Assembly (NCBI RefSeq): GCF_043789415.1
Contig: NZ_JBDLLW010000001.1
Span: forward strand, 186,001 to 250,000
Direction: 5' to 3'
Length of the DNA stretch: 64,000 nucleotides
Origin: Renibacterium sp043789415
GTDB lineage: Bacteria > Actinomycetota > Actinomycetes > Actinomycetales > Micrococcaceae
Made by a program: the position numbers and the translations under genes
Part shown: piece by piece, positions 58,038 to 64,000 of the stretch
Layout: every line of letters begins with the position of its first letter
How positions within the stretch are numbered: the first letter of the stretch is position 1
The notes under the pieces: model-generated
The model's database searches: none
What the model saw: only the letters and a program-made list of their open reading frames with translations
Told to the model about the DNA's origin: nothing

Positions 58038-58754
58038 TTAAACCGCGTAGGCCTCCAACACGGCAGTCTCGACCGCTTCAACGGTGAGCCCGGGTTGGAG
58101 GTCTTCTGCTGCGCCAGCGGTGGATGGATCCCATTCCAAACCCAACTCGCGATAGACGTCGATCAGTGCTGAACGCAGCGGAGTGGCATTCTGCACGACG
58201 ATGGCGGAACTGAAGAGCCAGGCACCTGAAACCACCCGCTGAGCTGTGCCGACGAGTTTGATCTGCCGACTCTCCGAAGATGATGCATGGTGGGCGGCAA
58301 GATTCCCGTGCACGCTGAACTCACCGGGGCAGTACTCCCCCGGAATCTCACCCACCGCGGCATCGACGCCCAGGGTGCGCAGTACTCGTGCGAACAGCTC
58401 ACCGAATTCGCTGAACCGACGTCGAGAGCCGAGTATCGCCTCGTCATCCGGAGCTATCTGATCGATCACCAGGCAGCCCTGATGGTAAGCCATCGCCCGG
58501 CCACCGGCCCGGCGCACCAGGGGTTCAAAGCCGTGCTCTCTTGAGACCTCCGCGGCGGCGGCGAAACCTGGGAGATTCGCATCCCGCTGCCCGAAGGCCA
58601 TGGTAGGTTCGGGGCGATAGATCCTCAGGGTGGCGCCCCTTTCACCGGTGCGCACCTGCCGAAGCAATTCGAGCCCGCCTTCAAGATCAGCCTCAGCACC
58701 CTGGGAGCTCTGGACTCTGATCAGTTCAAGTGCTGACACGGTGCCGCCTTCCAA
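58038..58754 (-). CDS. Lipoate/biotin-protein-ligase-family (LplA-like) protein
   Basis: A 238-residue protein of the BPL_LplA_LipB fold: GATLRIYRPEPTMAFGQRDANLPGF (RxYxPxPxxxxG), VRRAGGRAMAYHQGCLVIDQ (RRxxGGxAVxHxxG with His in YHQG), and QIKLVGTAQRVVSGAWLFSSAIVV, where the Lys in IKLVG is the conserved ligase/acyltransferase lysine. It may be an octanoyltransferase or a lipoate ligase for an acyl-carrier or E2 protein; a C-terminal accessory domain seen in full LplA is missing. It follows the thioesterase gene by 20 bases. Confidence 0.88.
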   Translation of the reverse strand: MEGGTVSALELIRVQSSQGAEADLEGGLELLRQVRTGERGATLRIYRPEPTMAFGQRDANLPGFAAAAEVSREHGFEPLVRRAGGRAMAYHQGCLVIDQIAPDDEAILGSRRRFSEFGELFARVLRTLGVDAAVGEIPGEYCPGEFSVHGNLAAHHASSSESRQIKLVGTAQRVVSGAWLFSSAIVVQNATPLRSALIDVYRELGLEWDPSTAGAAEDLQPGLTVEAVETAVLEAYAV

Positions 58755-58774
58755 GCACTGCCCATCGGCTCCAT

Positions 58775-59566
58775 TCAGGACTGGGTGGCACGGATGGTCA
58801 GGATCTGCTCTGCCCGGCCGAAGGGGCCTTCCTCGTCATTGAGCACGGAAGAGGTCAGGCCGATGCCGTCGTTGCCGAAAGTCACCGACGTATCCAGTCC
58901 CAGCCATTGACCGCGAGGCTCTCGGTACAGCTGAATTGAAAGATTGGTATTGGGGTAAACGTACTTGCCCTCACCGGGGTCGATCCGCGGCGCAACACCA
59001 TTGGCCGTGTCTACCAGACCGATCAATCGAACCAGGTCCGAGGTCTCTTCGCCGGCCACCATCTCATGCTCGGTGTGCAGCCAAACTTGTCCGCGGCCCG
59101 GTAGCAAGCCAGCTAAAGCGCGGAATTCAAGCGACCGGATGTAACCGCCCTCCCAGGCGGTCATCTGCTCTGCCCCCAGGGCTTGTGCCAGTTCGGGCAT
59201 CGGAATATCTCCCAGCCCGGCAACCGCCGCGGTATCGGATTTCTGCAACCGCCATGCCGTGGCACGAACGGCGACCCGGCCCTCCGCGATCAACTCAGCC
59301 TGCACCAGTTCAATGGTCTTGCCCGGCCTTAAGGTCTTGCATTCGACGAGAAACTCGCCCCCTGGGATCAAGCCCAGGATATCGAAGCTGATGCTAGCCA
59401 TCCGGAGATCGGGGCGCGGAGCAAAGGCCTCGAGCTCCCGGACCAGGATCCCCGAAGCTGGAGCCATATGCTGCTCCTGCGGATTCCACGCGCCTTGCGC
59501 ATGGATCGTGGAACGGTAGCGGCTATTGCCGAGCGGAAGGTAATAGGCGTTGTCCTCAGTCTGCAC
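58775..59566 (-). CDS. Acyl-CoA thioesterase-like protein (double hot dog)
   Basis: A 263-residue protein of the TesB-like/thioesterase superfamily: AFAPRPDLRMASISFDILGLIPGGEFLVECKTLRPGKTIELVQAELIAEGRVAVRATAWRLQKSD is one hot dog unit, and VWLHTEHEMVAGEETSDLVRLIGLVDTANGVAPRIDPGEGKYVYPNTNLSIQLYREPRGQWLGLDTSVTFGNDGIGLTSSVLNDEEGPFGRAEQ the second. Acyl-CoA hydrolysis is probable. It precedes the lipoyl-ligase-like gene in one direction, so the pair may act on the same acyl-CoA or acyl-protein pool. Confidence 0.88.
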   Translation of the reverse strand: MQTEDNAYYLPLGNSRYRSTIHAQGAWNPQEQHMAPASGILVRELEAFAPRPDLRMASISFDILGLIPGGEFLVECKTLRPGKTIELVQAELIAEGRVAVRATAWRLQKSDTAAVAGLGDIPMPELAQALGAEQMTAWEGGYIRSLEFRALAGLLPGRGQVWLHTEHEMVAGEETSDLVRLIGLVDTANGVAPRIDPGEGKYVYPNTNLSIQLYREPRGQWLGLDTSVTFGNDGIGLTSSVLNDEEGPFGRAEQILTIRATQS

Positions 59567-59576
59567 CTGACCGATC

Positions 59577-60053
59577 TTACCTCTTCTGCGCGGTGGCTTT
59601 ACGCCGGATCAGCAGCACGAGAACGATCACTACGACGAGGCCCAGCAAGAGCAATAGTGCCATCGGTTCTCCGCCGAACGCGGCGATCGCGGCGTCGACC
59701 ACGGCGAGTCCAACGGTGGCGTACAGCAGCGCCCAGATCACCGAGCCGGTGACCACCGCGGGGAGGTAGCGGCTCGGATAAGGCATCCTGCCAACCCCGG
59801 CGGCCAGGTTGATCGCCGTCTGCAAGCCTACGGTGAGAAAGCACAGTGCCACGGCGGGTGCTCCCCAGCGTGCAATGATCGCCTCGGCCCTGGCCATCAC
59901 CGCTGAATCTAGGTGCTTTTTCAGTCTGGTCTTCCGGCCTCCGGCCGCAGCTGCCCTGCCAAGCCAATAAGTGGCATTGGCCCGCGCCATCACGATGCAA
60001 AAGAGCGAGAGGAAGGCTAGACCGAAAGGCAGAGAGGTGAAGAACTCCATCAT
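59577..60053 (-). CDS. VTT/DedA-like small membrane protein
   Basis: A 158-residue integral membrane protein. It begins FFTSLPFGLAFLSLFCIVMARANATYWLGR and has the VTT core AIIARWGAPAVALCFLTVGLQTAINLAAGVGRMPYPSRYLPAVVTGSVIWALLYATVGLAVVDAAIAAF, in which the RMP and GxxIW residues are typical of DedA/SNARE-associated proteins, lipid-flippase relatives. It ends with a basic tail RRKATAQKR. It is 10 bases before the thioesterase start in the same direction. Confidence 0.82.
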   Translation of the reverse strand: MMEFFTSLPFGLAFLSLFCIVMARANATYWLGRAAAAGGRKTRLKKHLDSAVMARAEAIIARWGAPAVALCFLTVGLQTAINLAAGVGRMPYPSRYLPAVVTGSVIWALLYATVGLAVVDAAIAAFGGEPMALLLLLGLVVVIVLVLLIRRKATAQKR

Positions 60054-60116
60054 GCCCTCTCCGGTCGCCGTGACTTTTATCTTTTCACATTTCAGTTAGC
60101 TCAGGCTGAGTGAGGC

Positions 60117-60629
60117 TCAGCACGCCGAGGCCCCCGGGATCTTCGGTAAATCGTGAAAAGCCGAATCGTGGAAAATCAGCGGCGCGTGCTGACCACCGTG
60201 GGTGGAAACGCCATGGACCTCGAGCAGCACGACGTGATGATCTCCAGCGGGCACTTCGGCATAGACGCTGGCTTCCATCCAGAGCGCGGCCCGATCCAGG
60301 AACAGGGCACCGCTCTCGCTAGGAGTCAGCTCGAGTCCGGCAAAGCGATCACCGTCCTTAGCCGCAATCTGCAGGCATGCGCTGTGGTGCTCTGCGCCCA
60401 GAACCGAAACACCGAGTCGCTCAGCGGTACGCAGGATGGGCCAGGTCCTGGAGGTGTTCTGCACTGCGAAGGAGACCAACGCCGGCTCCAGGGACACCCC
60501 GACTGTGAAACTCGAAGCGATCAGCCCCTGAGTGACGCCGTCGATGATCGCGCAGAGCGCCACCACGCCAGAGGGGAACCGAGCAAAAGCCTCGCGGAGC
60601 ACACCCGCATCCAGATCACGCCTGAGCAT
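60117..60629 (-). CDS. Flavin reductase (NADH-dependent FMN reductase-like domain)
   Basis: A 170-residue FMN-binding protein: LREAFARFPSGVVALCAIIDGVTQGLIASSFTVGVSLEPALVSFAVQNTSRTWPILRTAERLGVSVLGAEHHSACLQIAAKDGDRFAGL is the flavin reductase core (GxxxSSFxxVSxxPPLxSF variant and NxSxTWP). It delivers reduced FMN to a partner monooxygenase or acts on its own as reductase. The ATG at 60629 overlaps the MFS stop by 14 bases, so the two are co-translated. The operon contains no obvious two-component monooxygenase in this window. Confidence 0.9.
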   Translation of the reverse strand: MLRRDLDAGVLREAFARFPSGVVALCAIIDGVTQGLIASSFTVGVSLEPALVSFAVQNTSRTWPILRTAERLGVSVLGAEHHSACLQIAAKDGDRFAGLELTPSESGALFLDRAALWMEASVYAEVPAGDHHVVLLEVHGVSTHGGQHAPLIFHDSAFHDLPKIPGASAC

Positions 60630-61851
60630 TGTGATTCTCCGATCCCCCGACCGGCTGATGCCCCACGACAAAGGGAATGGCAACGGCGCACAGGGCATAG
60701 AAAACAGCGAGCCAGAGCCAACCCACTGCTCCATGATCGAGCACAGCCCAAGCGATCACCGCGGGAGCGATCATTTTCGCAATATCCGCCCCCATCGCAT
60801 GAGTGCCCAAGTACTGCCCCGCCTGCTCAGGCGGAGCCAAATCGAAGGAGACACCCCAGCTTCCCACTGCTTGTCGCAGTTCTCCCATCGCGTGCACCAG
60901 GGCGCCGGCAATCAGGATCACCAGCGTGATGGCACCACTGGTGCCCGCGGTGATCGCCAGCACCAGACAGGCCGCAGCAACCAAAAGGCCACCCTGCCGG
61001 TCGGCTTTGGCTGCGCTGCGAGGGCCGTCGATACCGCGAGAGGCCCTGACCTGAAAACAAACCACGATGGCAGTATTGACGAGTAAAACGACGGTGATCA
61101 TCCAGGCTGGCGCATCGGTATGCGCCACAATCCATAAGGGGATGGCGATTTCCAAGAGCATCGCATGGGAGGTGAGCAGCCCGTCGAGAATGGAGAAGGC
61201 CAGGTAACGACCATCGCGTAGCACCGCGATCGAAGCCCCCGGTTTCTTGGCTTGCCCCGGCACCAGCGGCAAGCGCAGCGAGACCAGCGCGGTGGCCAGA
61301 AAAGACGCCGCGATCAGCACAATAGCGACCCTGAAGACCGCAGTGTCGTTGATGGCCAGTACGATGCCTGCGAAAGCCGCTCCCACCGCGACACTAACAT
61401 TGCTCGCCGCGCGCAAATAGGCTCTGCCGGCGACCCGGGTTTCGGCCGGCAGCGCCCCAGCGATCATCGCTTTCCTGGCACTTCTGGACGCGGAATAGGC
61501 TAAGGCGTAGTAGGCCATCACGGCGATATACGAATAGACATCACTCACCACGAGCAGGAGCAACATGGCAGGGCCCAGCATCAGGAAGGAGACCACCTGC
61601 ACCTTCCGGGGCCCCAGCCGGTCAGCGAGGTGCCCCATTGGCGCGGACAGCGCCAGAGTGACCGCCGCGGCAGTGCTGACGCCCAGACCGAACTGCACAG
61701 CGTTCAAGCCGATGATCTGGGTGACGTACACGGCATTGAGCGCTAACCACATGCCCTGCCCGAGAGTGTGCACCATGGTGACGATCGTCAGGATCGCTCC
61801 GGTCGTGCCCGCGGGTGGCAACAGCGCAGTCAGACGCCCGGAAAGCTTCAC
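60616..61851 (-). CDS. MFS transporter
   Basis: A 411-residue major facilitator protein with 12 predicted helices. The conserved loop 2-3 motif GHLADRLGPRKVQ (about residues 73-85) identifies MFS family members of the drug-efflux type; loop FRVAIVLIAASFLATALV and VRASRGIDGPRS mark the centre. The gene overlaps the ATP-grasp gene stop by 4 bases, and its end overlaps the flavin reductase start by 14 bases. A role in exporting the ATP-grasp product, as BacE does for bacilysin, is likely but not proven. Confidence 0.92.
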   Translation of the reverse strand: MKLSGRLTALLPPAGTTGAILTIVTMVHTLGQGMWLALNAVYVTQIIGLNAVQFGLGVSTAAAVTLALSAPMGHLADRLGPRKVQVVSFLMLGPAMLLLLVVSDVYSYIAVMAYYALAYSASRSARKAMIAGALPAETRVAGRAYLRAASNVSVAVGAAFAGIVLAINDTAVFRVAIVLIAASFLATALVSLRLPLVPGQAKKPGASIAVLRDGRYLAFSILDGLLTSHAMLLEIAIPLWIVAHTDAPAWMITVVLLVNTAIVVCFQVRASRGIDGPRSAAKADRQGGLLVAAACLVLAITAGTSGAITLVILIAGALVHAMGELRQAVGSWGVSFDLAPPEQAGQYLGTHAMGADIAKMIAPAVIAWAVLDHGAVGWLWLAVFYALCAVAIPFVVGHQPVGGSENHNAQA

Positions 61852-63131
61852 AGCAGCGCGGTGGAATCTGCCGGCACGGTCGCCGTCGTAATGGTGGCGC
61901 GAACGCTGGCCACGGCGTGCCGAGCTCGCTCAATCGCGGAGGCCGCATCCTCCCCAGTGGCTCGTGCGGAGACAATTCGGGAACGTGATGAAGCGAGGCG
62001 CTCGACCGTTGAACCCTCGGCGACGAGTGCTTCTACCTCGGTGACGCCTTCGATCCGGCGAGCATCCTCCAGGCCTTGCAGCGCCGAGAGCTGACCTTCC
62101 ACCGCTGCCGCGCCGAACCAGATGGCCGATGCTGCTGCCGGTCCCGGGCGTCCCAAACGCTCACGGAGCTGCGGGAGCACCCGCACGCCCAGAACCTGGG
62201 ACACCGCGAGTTGCAGGAGATCCGCACCCGTGACGTCGGCCACGAGTTCCGGGATCTCATCCCCTCCGACCCTGGTATGCGTTTCAATGATGACCGGTCC
62301 GTTCACGGTCAGCACGATCTCGGTATGGCTCGGGCCGAATCGGATGCCGAGAGCGTCCAACACGGCCGGTATCAACTCACGAATCGCGGCCTCAGTAGCC
62401 TCGGGCAGCTGGGCCGGTGCGACATGACCGAGTTCGACGAAGGTCACGGCATCCGAGAACTTCTGCGTCACGCAGAGGATCTCATGTTCGCCGTCCTCGC
62501 TGAAAGCCTCGACACTGCACTGCGGACCGACCAGGAAGGATTCTACGATGACGCCGGGTCTGACCAGATCGCTGTAGGTTCCGCTCGCCAAGGCAAAGGC
62601 GTGCTGAATCTGGGAGAGCTCATCGATTCTCGATACCCCGACACTGCCTGAGCCTCCGAGTGGTTTCACAATACAGGGCAGACCGTGCTTCGAGACGAAC
62701 GCATGAACGTCCGCTTCCTGTTCGGCAACCGCCGCCGGGGTGGAGTCGAGCCCGGCCTCGCGCAATACGGCTCGCATGGCGAGCTTGTCCTGAACCAGTC
62801 TGATGGTTTCCACGGAGTGGGTGGGCAGTCCCAGCGCAGCGCCAATGGCAGCGCAACGGTTCTGATCGCGCTCGCCAAAGGCCGCGATCCGAGTGAAGGG
62901 ATCGTGTTGATGAACCGCTTCCGCGACGGCGATCCAAGCCTCATCCGGAGCATCAGCAGGCAGTGCGAGCACCTGTGAATTGAGTGCAGGTTGACGAACT
63001 TTATGCACAAAGCCCACCTGGCTCATCATGCTGGTCCTCACCCCTTCGACGGCACGAAGCATCGCCGGAGCGTCCCGCCCGGTCCCTAGGACCAGCACAT
63101 GTTCGCCGGCCTGCCCCGTTCCTTGATTCAC
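61848..63131 (-). CDS. ATP-grasp ligase (peptide/carboxylate-amine ligase type)
   Basis: About 427 residues. The ATP-grasp core begins LVQDKLAMRAVLREAGLDSTPAAV, with LPCIVKPLGGSGSVGVSRI (nucleotide loop) and VIIETHTRVGGDEIPELVADVTGADLLQLAVSQVLG (metal and phosphate motif; H, R and E of ETHTRVGG). The C-terminal domain ends with a valine/alanine-rich helix. The layout is like BacD/carboxylate-amine ligases that join two amino acids with ATP. GTG at 63131 has a GGGATGG site before it; a GTG at 63158 is the alternative. It overlaps the MFS gene and lies 34 bases after another ATP-grasp gene. Confidence 0.9.
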   Translation of the reverse strand: MNQGTGQAGEHVLVLGTGRDAPAMLRAVEGVRTSMMSQVGFVHKVRQPALNSQVLALPADAPDEAWIAVAEAVHQHDPFTRIAAFGERDQNRCAAIGAALGLPTHSVETIRLVQDKLAMRAVLREAGLDSTPAAVAEQEADVHAFVSKHGLPCIVKPLGGSGSVGVSRIDELSQIQHAFALASGTYSDLVRPGVIVESFLVGPQCSVEAFSEDGEHEILCVTQKFSDAVTFVELGHVAPAQLPEATEAAIRELIPAVLDALGIRFGPSHTEIVLTVNGPVIIETHTRVGGDEIPELVADVTGADLLQLAVSQVLGVRVLPQLRERLGRPGPAAASAIWFGAAAVEGQLSALQGLEDARRIEGVTEVEALVAEGSTVERLASSRSRIVSARATGEDAASAIERARHAVASVRATITTATVPADSTALL

Positions 63132-63165
63132 AATCCATCCCTTTCTCAGACAACCCACGTCTACT

Positions 63166-64000
63166 TTAGTTTTCCCACCATCGCTCGAGCTCCTCGAGCT
63201 TCAAGGCGAGTTCGGCATGGTCCGCAGCGCTGACCACCGCGGTAGCCACCGCGGCCCCGGAGTCCGCGGCCCGCGAGGTCTGCTCACCGCGGTTGAGCTG
63301 CAAGGTGAGCTCCGCTCCGGGTACCGGACAGTCCCCCTCGGGTGGGTCGAACACTCCCCCATCACCGGAGAACATCAGCCAACCCGTGACAGGTTCAGGC
63401 AGCGCATCGCCGAGTGGTGGGTGAATCTCATCCCCGAACTGCGAGAGCAATCCAGCACGTGCCAGCTGCACTCCGAAGGAGCGCTGATAGCCCTGGACAA
63501 TCGGGCCGCCGCCCGCTCGGCTGGCGATCTCGCACACCAGGGCCTGACCGTCGTCGCGAATCCAGGCCTCGAGGTGAAAAGCCAGGGTATCCGGTGCTGG
63601 CGGCAGCGCGCCAACGGTGTGCTGCGCCAGCCTCTGCAGAGCGAGCGCATCGGGATCTTGCGGGTCGAGCATCAGACTGCCGAGATGCGAGTTCTCACTC
63701 ACCCGTTCGGCGAGTCCACCGCTGTACCGGCTGGGATGGCTATGCAGCACCGTGCCGCCGCGCATCAATCCGTCAACGTGATGAAACGCCCCGCTCACGT
63801 ATTCCTCCACCATCCATTGACCGGGCAGGAATGGCAGAGGACTGGCTGGTTCGCTCTTCAGGAACTCCTCAACATCGCGTTCTTCGCGAAGAATGCTGAC
63901 AGCTTTGGCCGCGAAACCGAGTCTGGGCTTGACCACCACCGGGCCAGCGGTCTGGTCGAAGAATTCCAGCAGATCGGTGGTGCTATCGAGCGCCGAGAAA
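63166..64000 (-). CDS. ATP-grasp protein, 5' end outside window
   Basis: The frame is open to the last base, so the N-terminus is missing. The visible part begins FSALDSTTDLLEFFDQTAGPVVVKPRLGFAAKAVSIL, the nucleotide-binding strand VVVKPRLGFA, then MVEEYVSGAFHHVDGLMRGG, LVCEIASRAGGGPIVQGYQRSFGVQLARAGL (metal-binding E and R, GGGP). It resembles carnosine-synthase- or BacD-like enzymes. A C-terminal domain with LTLQLNRGEQTS follows. It is the first visible gene of the putative ATP-grasp/ATP-grasp/MFS/flavin reductase operon. Confidence 0.88.
   Translation of the reverse strand, partial: FSALDSTTDLLEFFDQTAGPVVVKPRLGFAAKAVSILREERDVEEFLKSEPASPLPFLPGQWMVEEYVSGAFHHVDGLMRGGTVLHSHPSRYSGGLAERVSENSHLGSLMLDPQDPDALALQRLAQHTVGALPPAPDTLAFHLEAWIRDDGQALVCEIASRAGGGPIVQGYQRSFGVQLARAGLLSQFGDEIHPPLGDALPEPVTGWLMFSGDGGVFDPPEGDCPVPGAELTLQLNRGEQTSRAADSGAAVATAVVSAADHAELALKLEELERWWEN

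Noticed and set aside
1..64000. tRNA, rRNA, integrase or insertion sequence
   Set aside because: No cloverleaf, rRNA or transposase-like motif was recognised by reading, although a covariance-model search was not possible.

Overview
The window comes from a high-to-moderate GC actinomycete. The linked order ctaE, qcrC, qcrA, qcrB with trpD divergent, the mycothiol-linked enzymes (mycoredoxin, maleylpyruvate-isomerase-like protein), RskA-type anti-sigma factor, IdeR/DtxR-type iron box and apparent leaderless starts all fit Actinomycetota. The gene order and protein sequences look most like Micrococcaceae (Arthrobacter, Psychromicrobium, Renibacterium); that rank is an inference, not a search result.

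Layout. 1-5.7 kb: regulator/enzyme pairs (GntR end, VOC protein, SDR with divergent TetR and two strong operators, MarR with divergent HSL-type esterase), a frameshifted YdcF relic and an epimerase. 5.7-10.3 kb: the cytochrome bc1 operon (ctaE-qcrCAB), bounded on one side by a perfect 44-nt palindrome terminator. 10.3-17.6 kb: housekeeping genes (trpD, Lrp-type RAM protein, DUF3054, ComB-like phosphatase, ECF sigma/anti-sigma pair, ArsR plus SRPBCC pair, sugar isomerase, iron-regulated siderophore-interacting protein). 17.6-22.4 kb: TetR-controlled NTF2/NmrA pair, pyruvate oxidase, a relic of an OLD-type nuclease, a VOC protein. 22.4-29.3 kb: a beta-galactosidase/ABC sugar uptake operon with divergent TetR. 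29.4-33.6 kb: small and single genes, including a 51-residue histidine-rich protein coupled to a kinase-like gene.

33.6-51 kb is accessory in character. Base composition drops in several genes, non-coding stretches carry gene debris, and five predicted exported proteins occur (a duplicated-domain secreted protein, a trypsin-like protease, a Tat-type M23 peptidase, a PI-PLC-like phospholipase and an Endo H-like GH18 enzyme). Between them lie MarR and TetR modules with clear operators, a TetX-like monooxygenase module and an orphan catechol 2,3-dioxygenase under a LysR regulator. 51-58 kb: UvrA-like ABC protein, GNAT/hydrolase/pentapeptide-DinB operon, WYL regulator, a DUF6504-like gene behind a LexA-like palindrome, mycoredoxin. 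58-64 kb: a minus-strand run of lipoate-ligase-like, thioesterase, VTT membrane, flavin reductase, MFS and two ATP-grasp genes. The last four look like one transcription unit for making and exporting a small peptide-like product and run off the window end.

A recurring design is a one-component repressor divergent from, or leading, its target enzyme, with one or two perfect inverted repeats in the gap. No rRNA, tRNA, CRISPR array, integrase or intact insertion sequence was recognised. No single gene set stands out as a clearly new system; the best candidates are the secreted duplicated-domain protein, the ATP-grasp/MFS cluster, the TetX-like module and the histidine-rich microprotein.
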